NCBI RefSeq assembly: GCF_000165465.1
Contig: NC_017455.1
Location: 682,001-746,000, forward strand
Length of the DNA: 64,000 nucleotides
DNA from: Halanaerobium praevalens DSM 2228
Lineage (GTDB): Bacteria > Bacillota > Halanaerobiia > Halanaerobiales > Halanaerobiaceae
Direction of reading: 5' to 3'
This document shows positions 1 through 7,416 of the stretch, in pieces; position 1 is the stretch's first letter; every line of letters begins with the position of its first letter. Below the pieces are notes generated by a model. It saw nothing but the letters and a program-made list of their open reading frames with translations, had not been told where the DNA came from and searched no databases. Made by a program: the position numbers and the translations under genes.

Positions 1-662
1 AATTTGATAAATATTTAAGCTCAATTAAAAATAATGGTTTTCGTCTTTTAAGATTAGTTAACAATTTAATTGATATTACCAAAATAGGTGTTAATACATT
101 TTGTCTTCATAAGGGTAATTTTGATATTATTAAACTAGTAAAATCAATAGTGAAAAGTACAGCTGATTATTTAGAAACTAAAAATAGAAAATTTATTTTT
201 CAAAGTAATTTAGAAAGTCAAATTATAGCTTGTGATCCTTTTAACCTTGAAAGGGTAATTTTGAATTTGATTTCTAATGCAGTTAAGTTTACTGAAGCTG
301 GAGATGAAATTTTATTAAAAATAGAGAAAATAGAAAATGAAATTGTGATTTCAATCAAAGATACTGGGATTGGAATTAAAAAAGAAAATCAGGCTATTAT
401 TTTTGAAGAATTTAGGCAGGTTGATCAAAGCTTTAATAAAAAACGAGAAGGTAGTGGTATTGGTCTATCTTTAGCTAAATCAATTGTAGAAATGCATGGA
501 GGTAGAATTGAATTAACTAGTGAATATGGAGTTTATAGTAAGTTTAGTATTTATTTACCGATTGAAAAAATAGCAGCAAAAAATTTGGAAACAGATAATT
601 TTTCTGCCGATAGTTTAATTAATAAAGTTGAGCTTGAATTTAGTGACATTAATAATATTTAA
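1..662 (+). CDS. Sensor histidine kinase, 3' end only
   Basis: The frame is open from the left edge (first full codon at 3), so the 5' part of the gene lies outside the window; 219 residues remain. They hold the second helix of the dimerisation domain (around NGFRLLRLVNNLIDITK) and a complete HATPase_c domain: N box ERVILNLISNAVKFT, G1 box DTGIGI, and G2 box GSGIGLSLAKSIVEMHGG. The phosphoacceptor His would lie just before the window. This type phosphorylates a response regulator; no regulator gene is visible downstream. A GTG at 150 is an internal codon and not the start. The input signal cannot be judged from this fragment. The gene ends 19 bases before the amidase start. Confidence 0.93.
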   Translation, partial: FDKYLSSIKNNGFRLLRLVNNLIDITKIGVNTFCLHKGNFDIIKLVKSIVKSTADYLETKNRKFIFQSNLESQIIACDPFNLERVILNLISNAVKFTEAGDEILLKIEKIENEIVISIKDTGIGIKKENQAIIFEEFRQVDQSFNKKREGSGIGLSLAKSIVEMHGGRIELTSEYGVYSKFSIYLPIEKIAAKNLETDNFSADSLINKVELEFSDINNI

Positions 663-681
663 AAGAAAGGGGGTAATTTTA

Positions 682-2931
682 TTGTCGAATTTTAAAAAAT
701 ATATTCTATTAGTTTTATTTGTTAGTTTTCTAATTATCTTTAGTCAAGGAGCTGCTGCTCAAAATAAAGTTTTTTTTAATGGAGAAGATATTACTGAGCA
801 GGTAAAATTAGCTAGTCATAAAGGAGAACTTTTAATTAGGGCCCGTGATTTAGCAAATTTATTAGATGCTGATTTGACCTGGAGAGCAGCTATTAAGTCT
901 TTAAAAATGGAATCTCAATCTACTAGTATTAAAATTATGCAAAATAATCCTTATATTCAGATTGGTACTGATGCTTTAAGAACAAAGGCTGGCCTGCAAT
1001 TAATTGATGATCAAGCTTATATTCCATTAGCTAAATCTATAGAAGCTTTTGGTTATTTATTAGAATATCAAAGAAATAAAGAGGAACTATATATTTTTCA
1101 ACCTGAAACCACAATTAGTGATGTATCTTGGCAAGAAGATGGAAATCAGCTGCAAATTAAAATGGATGAGATTAGTCCTTATCGAGTTTTACATAGTGAA
1201 GACGGCAGAAAAATAACTATAGAAATTGATAAGGCTGAAATTGATCAAGAATTTAGTGATAATATTTCGAACAATAATTATTACCTAAAAGTGGTCAATG
1301 TTCCAGATAGAGCTTTACTTAGATTAGTTATTAAAAGTAGGACTCCAATTCCTTTTCAAATTGATGGTGGAGTTTATGAATATCAAGATTCTTTAGTTTT
1401 AAGTTTTTTGCCACAACTGAAAAATATTCAAATAGCTAATAATAATATTTTACAAATAGAAGCAACAGGAGAAATACCAACACCTAAAACTGAATATTTA
1501 TCAGAAGAGAAAAAAATGATAATTGATATTCCATCGATTGTTATTGGTAACTTTAATTTAGATTTGAAAGAAAATAAATTGATTGAAAATATTAAAGTTA
1601 GTCAACATAGTTTAGATCCTGTTGTACTTAGAATAGAAGCTAAACTGAAAAATGGAGATATATTTAAACCTCTTAAAAGAACGAATAATAAATTATTAGC
1701 ATTTAAAGCTGGGCAGAGATCAGAAATCAAAGATTTAAAATATAAAGATGGTAGTTTTAGTTTTAGTTCTTCTTCAGCTTTAAATCCTGAAATATTTTTA
1801 CTGAAATCTCCCCCCAGATTAGTAATGAATCTTTATCATGTTAACCGTGGGAGTGGAATTAGAGATGAGCTTAGCGTGAAAAATTCTCAAATCAAGAGCA
1901 TTAGAACTGCTCGTTTTGATGATCAAACAGTTAGGATAGTAGCTGATTTAAATGAACTAACCGAATATGATTTAGTTGAAGAACATAAAGAAGATCTTTA
2001 TTATTATCAGCTTAATTTAAAAAATAAATTTGCTAAAATTAAAACTAAAGCTCAAGGAGATTATCAATATTTAGATATTTTAATGGATTCTAAAGCTGAT
2101 TATGAAGTTAAAAAATTTAATTATCCTGATCGGATAGTTGTTGATTTTAAAAATACTCGAAATAATTTAGAGCAATTTAAAGCAATTAAAAAAACATCTT
2201 TAATTAAAGAGATTAGGAGTAGTACTTATCAATTAGAAGATAAAGAAGTAACTAGATTAGTTTTTGAATTAAATGACTATTATAGTCACCAAGTGACTAA
2301 TTATCAAAATGGTCATGGAATTAAAATTGCTTTAGCGAAAGATTATTTAAATCAAAAAGTTAAGGCAGAAAAGAAAATTGATTCTAATTTAATAGTTATT
2401 GATGCAGGACATGGTGGTTTTGATCCAGGAGCTATTGGCCCTAATGATTTAGAAGAAAAAACTCCAAATCTAGCAATAGCTAAAAAAGTTAGATATTTAT
2501 TGCTTAAACAAAAACAACGAGTATTATTAACTAGAGAATCTGATGAATTTCGTTCTTTACAGCAAAGAGTTAATTTTGCTAATAATAAAAAGGCAGATTT
2601 ATTTGTTAGTATTCATGCAAATTCTTTTAATAATCCTCAAAGTGGTGGTATTGAGACTTATTATAATAAGGCTAATAATAAAAATCGATTTTTGGCTGAA
2701 AAAATACAGGATAAATTAGGTAGAAGTCTTGGTATTGTTGATCGAGGGATTAAAGAAAGCAATTTTTATGTTATAAAATATACTAAAATGCCTTCTGCTT
2801 TAATAGAGGTAGCCTTTTTAAGTAACTATCATGAAGCAAGATTATTAAAAAATAAAGACTTTCAGCAGAAAGCTGCTACTTTAATAGTTGAAGGAATACT
2901 TGATTATTTAGCAGAAAATGGAGGTAATTAA
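682..2931 (+). CDS. N-acetylmuramoyl-L-alanine amidase with AMIN domains
   Basis: Secreted cell-wall hydrolase of 749 aa that cleaves the bond between MurNAc and the stem peptide. I chose the TTG at 682 because AAAGAAAGGGGG lies just upstream and the protein then begins with a signal peptide (hydrophobic run LLVLFVSFLIIFSQG, cut near AAAQ). A copper-amine-oxidase-like N domain spans about 25-140, followed by three or four AMIN-like beta domains to about 550, which in the family bind peptidoglycan. The Amidase_3 domain is about 570-745: zinc ligands His577 in DAGHGG, Glu in LEEKTPNLA, His in SIHAN, and the catalytic Glu in ALIEVAFLSN. It heads an operon with the GerMN gene one base downstream. 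It is longer than typical amidases because of the repeated AMIN modules. Confidence 0.93.
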   Translation: MSNFKKYILLVLFVSFLIIFSQGAAAQNKVFFNGEDITEQVKLASHKGELLIRARDLANLLDADLTWRAAIKSLKMESQSTSIKIMQNNPYIQIGTDALRTKAGLQLIDDQAYIPLAKSIEAFGYLLEYQRNKEELYIFQPETTISDVSWQEDGNQLQIKMDEISPYRVLHSEDGRKITIEIDKAEIDQEFSDNISNNNYYLKVVNVPDRALLRLVIKSRTPIPFQIDGGVYEYQDSLVLSFLPQLKNIQIANNNILQIEATGEIPTPKTEYLSEEKKMIIDIPSIVIGNFNLDLKENKLIENIKVSQHSLDPVVLRIEAKLKNGDIFKPLKRTNNKLLAFKAGQRSEIKDLKYKDGSFSFSSSSALNPEIFLLKSPPRLVMNLYHVNRGSGIRDELSVKNSQIKSIRTARFDDQTVRIVADLNELTEYDLVEEHKEDLYYYQLNLKNKFAKIKTKAQGDYQYLDILMDSKADYEVKKFNYPDRIVVDFKNTRNNLEQFKAIKKTSLIKEIRSSTYQLEDKEVTRLVFELNDYYSHQVTNYQNGHGIKIALAKDYLNQKVKAEKKIDSNLIVIDAGHGGFDPGAIGPNDLEEKTPNLAIAKKVRYLLLKQKQRVLLTRESDEFRSLQQRVNFANNKKADLFVSIHANSFNNPQSGGIETYYNKANNKNRFLAEKIQDKLGRSLGIVDRGIKESNFYVIKYTKMPSALIEVAFLSNYHEARLLKNKDFQQKAATLIVEGILDYLAENGGN

Positions 2932-2932
2932 A

Positions 2933-3478
2933 ATGACTGCTGAAAAAAAGAAACTAAAAGTTGATCAAAAAAGGAAACTGCTTTTAATATTAAGGATCAC
3001 AGTTTTATTAGGAGCAGTAATTTATCTTATCTTTTTAGTTTATACTAATTATTTTATTAGTGAAAACAAATTAGTTCTTTATTTTTCTACAAATGATGCT
3101 AATTATTTAGTAGTTGAAAAAAGAGCAATTGAGCCTGAAGTGGAAGATTATTACCTTAAATTATTTAGAGAATTGAAAACAGGACCAAAAAACAAAGAAC
3201 TAAAAAAAACTATTCCAAAAGAAACAGAACTATTAGATTATAATTTAAAAAATAAAACAATAACCTTAAACTTTAATTTAGCTTTAAAAAATAATCATTG
3301 GGGTGGAAGTACAGGTGAACTTTTAACAGTTTATTCAATAGTTAATACTTATACTCAGTTAGATGAGATTGAATATGTTAAAATTTTATTAGAAGGACAA
3401 GCAGTAGAGACTCTTGTTGGGCACCTTGACTTAAGTCAAGCCTTAATGTACAATCAAAAACTAACTAAGGGTAGTTAG
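2933..3478 (+). CDS. Membrane-anchored GerMN domain protein
   Basis: A 181-aa protein with a charged lysine-rich N-terminus, one membrane helix (about 19-40, LLLILRITVLLGAVIYLIF) and an external GerMN domain (about 45-175), including the usual stretch GGSTGELLTVYSIVNTYTQL. GerMN domains occur in Bacillus GerM (spore germination/cortex) and in cell-wall-associated proteins; the exact role here is unknown. I use ATG 2933, with GGAGGTAATTAAA before it, rather than the ATG at 2918, which would put the ribosome binding site inside the gene. In Bacillus subtilis the order racE-gerM-rph-rdgB is conserved, so this position between an amidase and murI is expected. Confidence 0.85.
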   Translation: MTAEKKKLKVDQKRKLLLILRITVLLGAVIYLIFLVYTNYFISENKLVLYFSTNDANYLVVEKRAIEPEVEDYYLKLFRELKTGPKNKELKKTIPKETELLDYNLKNKTITLNFNLALKNNHWGGSTGELLTVYSIVNTYTQLDEIEYVKILLEGQAVETLVGHLDLSQALMYNQKLTKGS

Positions 3479-3498
3479 TTTTAGAAATAGGAGTTGGT

Positions 3499-4332
3499 AT
3501 GGTGGAGAATTCAAAGAAAGCTATAGGCTTATTAGATTCGGGAGTAGGTGGATTGACAGTTGCATTTGAAATTTTCAAATTTTTGCCTAGAGAAAATATT
3601 GTTTATTTTGGAGATACTCTGCATTTACCTTATGGTCCTAAAAGCTTAAGTGTAGTTCGGACTTATGTAGAAAAAATAATAAATTATTTAATTGAGGAAA
3701 AAAAAGTTAAAGCTATAATTATTGCCTGTAATACAGCTACTTCTGCGGCTTTAGATTATGTTAAAGATAAATTTGAGGTTCCCATTTTTGGGATGATAAA
3801 AAGAGCTGCTTTTAAAGCGGTTACTTTGACTAAAAAGAAAAAAATTGCTGTGATAGGAACAGAAGGAACTATTAAAAGTCAGGTTTATCAGCAAGCTATT
3901 TTAAGTAGAAATACAGAAATTGAAGTATATACAAGAATTTGTCCTGAATTTGTGACTCTGGTTGAAGCAGGTATTTTTAAGGGCCCAGAAGTTAGAAAGA
4001 TAGCTGATTTTTATTTAAAGCCTTTAAAAAATTATGGAGTAGATACTTTAATTTTAGCTTGTACTCACTTTCCCTATTTAACTCCAATTATAGCAGATTT
4101 GATGGGAGCAAAAGTTAAATTAGTTAATCCAGCTTCTGAACTTGTAGCAGAACTACAAAATACCCTTAGCAATCTTAATTTACTTAATAGTCAAAATGAT
4201 AATTTTACTCAGCATCAATTATTAGTTAGTAAAAAACAAAAAATATCAACTAAATTTTTGCAGAATGGAAGTTCTTTTTTAGATTTGGAAGCTTTAGACT
4301 TTAAAGAAGAAAATATATTTATTAAACAATAA
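3499..4332 (+). CDS. murI: Glutamate racemase
   Basis: Cytoplasmic cofactor-independent racemase of 277 aa that makes D-glutamate for peptidoglycan stem peptides. The motifs are complete: GLLDSGVGGLTVA near the N-terminus, YFGDTLHLPYG, the first catalytic cysteine Cys77 in ACNTATSAAL and the second, Cys188, in ACTHFPYL. The C-terminal tail of about 40 residues after the racemase fold is poorly conserved. ATG 3499 follows AATAGGAG. It lies 20 bases after the GerMN gene and 19 before rph, consistent with one cell-wall/nucleotide operon. Confidence 0.96.
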   Translation: MVENSKKAIGLLDSGVGGLTVAFEIFKFLPRENIVYFGDTLHLPYGPKSLSVVRTYVEKIINYLIEEKKVKAIIIACNTATSAALDYVKDKFEVPIFGMIKRAAFKAVTLTKKKKIAVIGTEGTIKSQVYQQAILSRNTEIEVYTRICPEFVTLVEAGIFKGPEVRKIADFYLKPLKNYGVDTLILACTHFPYLTPIIADLMGAKVKLVNPASELVAELQNTLSNLNLLNSQNDNFTQHQLLVSKKQKISTKFLQNGSSFLDLEALDFKEENIFIKQ

Positions 4333-4351
4333 ATTAGGGGGAATTTAAATA

Positions 4352-5071
4352 ATGCGTACAGATGGAAGAGAATATAATCAACTGAGAGAAATTGAAATAA
4401 CAAGAAATTATACAAAATATGCGGAAGGCTCTGTTTTAATAGAAACAGGTGACACCATGGTTTTATGTAATGTTTCAATAGAAGATAGTGTTCCTTACTT
4501 TCTAAGAGGTCAAAATAAAGGCTGGCTCACTGCAGAGTACTCACTTTTACCTCGGGCAACTCAATCTCGAAATATTAGAGAAGCTGCTAAAAGGAAATTA
4601 AGTGGTAGAACTCAAGAAATTCAAAGGTTAATTGGAAGAAGTTTAAGAGCAATTATTGATTTAGAAAAAATTGGAGAAAGAACAATTTGGGTAGACTGTG
4701 ATGTACTGCAGGCTGACGGAGGTACAAGAACAGCTGCTATAACAGGTGCTTTTGTTGCTTTAGTAGATGGGATTAATTTTCTATTAGCAGAAGGAAAAAT
4801 AGAAGAAAATCCTTTAAAAGGCTATATGGCAGCAACTAGTGTTGGTTTGGTTAAAGGAGAGGCTTTGCTTGATTTATGTTATGAAGAAGATTCTCAAGCT
4901 CAAGTAGATATGAATATAGTAATGACTGAAGCTGGTAAAATTATTGAAATCCAAGGTACTGCTGAAGAAAATCCTTTTAGTAGAGAAGAACTTGATCAAA
5001 TGTATGAATTAGCTGAAAAAGGAATTTTAGGTTTAATTGAAGAACAAAAGTTAGTTTTAGGTGGTGAATAA
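4352..5071 (+). CDS. rph: Ribonuclease PH
   Basis: Phosphorolytic 3'-5' exoribonuclease (239 aa) that trims tRNA 3' ends and acts as a hexameric ring. It starts with the family signature MRTDGRE and contains [20 protein letters not shown], the phosphate-binding [11 protein letters not shown] region, and the C-terminal [14 protein letters not shown] box. Length matches the family (about 240-250 aa). The start has TTAGGGGG eight bases upstream. Stop codon and the following rdgB start are separated by a single base, so the two are probably translationally coupled. Confidence 0.97.
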   Translation: MRTDGREYNQLREIEITRNYTKYAEGSVLIETGDTMVLCNVSIEDSVPYFLRGQNKGWLTAEYSLLPRATQSRNIREAAKRKLSGRTQEIQRLIGRSLRAIIDLEKIGERTIWVDCDVLQADGGTRTAAITGAFVALVDGINFLLAEGKIEENPLKGYMAATSVGLVKGEALLDLCYEEDSQAQVDMNIVMTEAGKIIEIQGTAEENPFSREELDQMYELAEKGILGLIEEQKLVLGGE

Positions 5072-5072
5072 G

Positions 5073-5672
5073 ATGGAGAAAATAGTAATTGGAAGCGGTA
5101 ACCAGCATAAAATAGAAGAAATTAAATCTTTTTTTTCAGATCTTAATTTCAAATTTGAAGGTTTAAATCCTGATTTAGACTTAGCTGAAGTAATAGAAGA
5201 TGGAAAAACATATAAAGAAAATGCTTTAAAAAAAGCCCGACAAAGAGCTTCAGAGTTGAATCAGATTGTACTTGCAGATGACTCAGGGCTTTCAGTTGAT
5301 TTTTTAGATGGTGCTCCAGGAATTTATTCTGCTCGTTTTGGGGGAGCAGATTTGAATGATCAACAAAAGTATTTAAAAGTATTAAAATTATTAGAAGGTC
5401 AGCCAGTAGAAGCTAGAAAAGCTGCTTTTATTTCAGTTTTAGCTCTTGTGGATCCTATTAATGATTTAGAAATAACTGTTGAAGGTAAATGTGAAGGTAG
5501 GATAGCTAATAAGCCTGCTGGTCAAAATGGTTTTGGTTATGATCCTATTTTTTATTTACCTGAATTTGATAAAACAATGGCGCAATTAAGCCAATCAAAA
5601 AAGAATAAAATTAGTCATCGAGGCCTTGCATTAATAAAAATGAAAAATGAACTAAAAAAGAGATATAACTAG
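5073..5672 (+). CDS. rdgB: XTP/dITP pyrophosphatase (RdgB/HAM1)
   Basis: House-cleaning nucleotidase of 199 aa that hydrolyses dITP and XTP to monophosphates and keeps deaminated purines out of DNA. Visible motifs are SGNQHKIEEIK at the N-terminus, LADDSGLSVDFLDGAPGIYSAR and NGFGYDPIF, and the C-terminal SHRGLAL, all diagnostic of the family. ATG 5073 is preferred over an in-frame GTG pair at 5061/5064 because TTAGGTGGTG inside the end of rph serves as ribosome binding site. It is the last gene of the amidase operon; no strong classical terminator follows before the tRNA promoter. Confidence 0.95.
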   Translation: MEKIVIGSGNQHKIEEIKSFFSDLNFKFEGLNPDLDLAEVIEDGKTYKENALKKARQRASELNQIVLADDSGLSVDFLDGAPGIYSARFGGADLNDQQKYLKVLKLLEGQPVEARKAAFISVLALVDPINDLEITVEGKCEGRIANKPAGQNGFGYDPIFYLPEFDKTMAQLSQSKKNKISHRGLALIKMKNELKKRYN

Positions 5673-5714
5673 CAAAAAAAAGTATTAATGATTTAATTTA
5701 ACCTTAAAAGCTGT

Positions 5715-5750
5715 AAATGCCGTTTTCTTTTTTGACCGAAAGCGGTATTT
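5715..5750. repeat. Inverted repeat overlapping the tRNA operon promoter
   Basis: Arms AAATGCCGTTTTC (5715-5727) and GAAAGCGGTATTT (5738-5750) pair over 13 bp with two G-U wobbles and a ten-base loop. The right half of the loop and the second arm contain the -35 element and spacer of the tRNA promoter. It could be the rdgB terminator or a regulator site; no T-tract follows the second arm. Confidence 0.6.
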
Positions 5751-5760
5751 ACTATATACT
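5732..5760 (+). promoter_or_regulatory. Promoter of the tRNA-Pro-Gly-Arg-His operon
   Basis: TTGACC at 5732-5737 and TATACT at 5755-5760 with 17 bp between fit the vegetative sigma factor consensus. The predicted start near 5767 leaves a leader of about 45 bases before tRNA-Pro, with a short imperfect hairpin (arms around 5773 and 5791). Confidence 0.75.
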
Positions 5761-5811
5761 ATTAATTGTCGTCGCGAAAAAAGAAATTATTTTTTGCGGT
5801 TCAAATAACGT

Positions 5812-5888
5812 CGGAGCGTGGCGCAGCTTGGTAGCGCACCTGCTTTGGGAGCAGGGGGTCGAAGGTTCAAATCCTTTCGCTCCGACCA
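5812..5888 (+). tRNA. tRNA-Pro (anticodon TGG)
   Basis: Acceptor CGGAGCG pairs with CGCTCCG, the anticodon loop is CTTTGGG (anticodon TGG), the T arm contains GGTTCAAATCC, and CCA is encoded. First tRNA of a four-gene operon. Confidence 0.96.
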
Positions 5889-5921
5889 TTTTATTTAATT
5901 CAAATTATAAACAATTTTTGA

Positions 5922-5998
<77 letters not shown>

Positions 5999-6004
5999 TT
6001 TTAT

Positions 6005-6082
6005 GCGCCCGTAGCTCAGTCCGGATAGAGCAACGGACTTCTAATCCGTAGGCCACAGGTTCGAATCCTGTCGGGCGCGCCA
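6005..6082 (+). tRNA. tRNA-Arg (anticodon TCT)
   Basis: Acceptor GCGCCCG pairs perfectly with CGGGCGC; the anticodon stem is ACGGA/TCCGT with loop CTTCTAA (TCT). CCA is encoded. Only six bases separate it from tRNA-Gly. Confidence 0.96.
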
Positions 6083-6104
6083 TTTTAAACCAAAAACCAA
6101 ATAT

Positions 6105-6182
6105 GGTGGATGTAGCTCAGTTGGCTAGAGCGCAGGATTGTGGCTCCTGAGGCCGTGGGTTCAAGCCCCATCATCCACCCCA
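6105..6182 (+). tRNA. tRNA-His (anticodon GTG)
   Basis: Acceptor GTGGATG pairs with CATCCAC, and the extra G at -1 (6105) faces C73, the His-specific identity element. Anticodon loop TTGTGGC gives GTG. CCA encoded. Last gene before the terminator. Confidence 0.96.
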
Positions 6183-6188
6183 TTTAAA

Positions 6189-6211
6189 ACACCAATTTGG
6201 TGTCTTTTTTT
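6189..6211 (+). terminator. Rho-independent terminator of the tRNA operon
   Basis: Stem ACACCA/TGGTGT with a three-base loop, then C and seven Ts, starting seven bases after the tRNA-His CCA end. Confidence 0.85.
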
Positions 6212-6229
6212 ATGTCTGTTTTAATTTTC

Positions 6230-6259
6230 TTGACTAATAACTTTAAAAAAAGTTATAAT
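6230..6259 (+). promoter_or_regulatory. Upstream tetR promoter with embedded operator
   Basis: TTGACT (6230-6235) and TATAAT (6254-6259) with 18 bp spacing. The spacer contains the perfect inverted repeat ATAACTTT-AAAA-AAAGTTAT at 6237-6256, whose right arm overlaps the -10 box. This is a typical position for an operator of the TetR-family product encoded just downstream. Confidence 0.6.
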
Positions 6260-6292
6260 TAAAATAGAGAATAACTTAATCACCATTCTTAC

Positions 6293-6321
6293 TTTAACTT
6301 AGTCTTAACTTGTGCTATAAT
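6293..6321 (+). promoter_or_regulatory. Proximal tetR promoter
   Basis: TTTAAC (6293-6298) and TATAAT (6316-6321), 17 bp apart. A second palindrome, TGACT-AAA-AGTCA at 6337-6349, lies directly after the expected transcription start and before the ribosome binding site. Confidence 0.5.
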
Positions 6322-6372
6322 ATATGCACTCTTCAATGACTAAAAGTCAAAAATAAATGGAGGTTAATAAGA

Positions 6373-7008
6373 GTGACTAAGAAAACAAAAAAATCATTAA
6401 AAAGGCGTAATACTATCTTAAATGAAGCTGAAAAGTTATTTATTAAAGATGGATTTGAAAAAACTACTGTTAAAGATATTGCTGCTCAAGCTGGAGTAGC
6501 TAAAGGAACTTTTTATTATTATTTTGATACTAAAGAAGATATAATTTCTTCTTTATTAGAAAAAAGATATAAAAAAACTGAAAAAAAAGCAAGACATGTT
6601 TTAGAAAATAAAAATATGTCTTCTTTAGAGAAAGTAGAGAAAATAATTTTGCGTTTAATTTTCAGTAGAAGAGGTAATTTTAAAGTTTATGAATTTTTTA
6701 AAATTGATGAAAATGCAAAATTCATGAAAGAAAGAAATAAAGAGTTTTGGAATAAGTTTATGCCGATTTTTACTGCTATAGTAAAAGAAGGTGTAGCTCG
6801 AGGTGAATTTGAAACTGAATACCCGGAAGAAGTAACTGAAATTCTTTTTATGGGCATTGATAGCTTTTTGCATAGAAATTATGCTGAGCTTACTACTGAA
6901 GAAATGTATATAGATAAGTTTTCTGCAGTAGAGGAATTACTTAATAGAGCCTTGCAAGTTAAAAATAGAAAAGTTGATTTATCTTTAATGAAACCTGAAA
7001 AACAGTAA
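6373..7008 (+). CDS. TetR/AcrR family transcriptional regulator
   Basis: DNA-binding repressor of 211 aa. Residues about 10-60 form the TetR helix-turn-helix: ILNEAEKLFIKDGFEKTTV, then IAAQAGVAKGTFYYYF, a near-consensus recognition helix, followed by TKEDI. The C-terminal 140 residues are the variable ligand-binding domain. GTG 6373 is preceded by GGAGG with nine bases of spacing. It stands alone between tRNA genes, with its own promoters and two palindromes in its leader, so autoregulation is likely. Its ligand and other targets are unknown; a neighbouring transporter, the usual target, is absent here. Confidence 0.9.
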   Translation: MTKKTKKSLKRRNTILNEAEKLFIKDGFEKTTVKDIAAQAGVAKGTFYYYFDTKEDIISSLLEKRYKKTEKKARHVLENKNMSSLEKVEKIILRLIFSRRGNFKVYEFFKIDENAKFMKERNKEFWNKFMPIFTAIVKEGVARGEFETEYPEEVTEILFMGIDSFLHRNYAELTTEEMYIDKFSAVEELLNRALQVKNRKVDLSLMKPEKQ

Positions 7009-7029
7009 AAAAATAAATTAATTTTAAAA

Positions 7030-7058
7030 TTGACTGGATATTTTGTCAGATTTATTAT
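7030..7058 (+). promoter_or_regulatory. Possible promoter upstream of tRNA-Leu (distal)
   Basis: TTGACT (7030-7035) and TATTAT (7053-7058), 17 bp apart. The 209-base stretch between tetR and tRNA-Leu carries no credible gene; this and the next promoter are its only recognisable signals. Confidence 0.4.
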
Positions 7059-7132
7059 ATAATAAGAAAGATGGAAATTTTAAGCAAGCTTTTGCCAAGG
7101 TTAAAAAAATAATTATTTTTTCTAATAATTCC

Positions 7133-7164
7133 TTGACAAGTCAAAAAAGTTATGTTACTATAAT
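7133..7164 (+). promoter_or_regulatory. tRNA-Leu promoter
   Basis: TTGACA at 7133-7138 with TACTAT at 7156-7161 (17 bp) or the overlapping TATAAT at 7159-7164 (20 bp). The -35 box lies inside the palindrome TTGAC-AA-GTCAA (7133-7144). A hairpin GTGAAAA/TTTTCAC (7175-7198) follows in the leader. Confidence 0.55.
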
Positions 7165-7217
7165 ACTTGCTTTTGTGAAAAAGAAAAAATGTTTTCACTT
7201 ACAGCATTATTTACTAT

Positions 7218-7303
7218 GCGAAAGTGGCGGAATTGGCAGACGCGCTAGATTTAGGATCTAGTGGGCAATCCCCGTGTGGGTTCGAGTCCCACCTTTCGCA
7301 CCA
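7218..7303 (+). tRNA. tRNA-Leu (anticodon TAG)
   Basis: Class II tRNA of 86 bases: acceptor GCGAAAG pairs with CTTTCGC, anticodon loop TTTAGGA (TAG), a long variable arm, T arm GTGGGTTCGAGTCCCAC, and encoded CCA. Confidence 0.96.
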
Positions 7304-7323
7304 TTTAATAATTCTGTCATTGA

Positions 7324-7353
7324 CCCCGATATTGGCCCGGTGCCAGATCGGGG
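7324..7353. repeat. GC-rich hairpin between tRNA-Leu and tig
   Basis: CCCCGAT (7324-7330) pairs with ATCGGGG (7347-7353), and inside it TGGC pairs with GCCA. No T-tract follows, so it is not a classical terminator, though it could end the tRNA-Leu transcript or structure the tig leader. Confidence 0.65.
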
Positions 7354-7416
7354 ATTATTAACATATAGAGAGTTTTTTTAAAAGTTTTATTTAAATATTA
7401 GTTAGGAGGAATATTA

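Noticed and set aside
7043-7261. 72-codon frame running into tRNA-Leu
   Set aside because: Its end lies in the tRNA anticodon arm, and composition and start are not gene-like.
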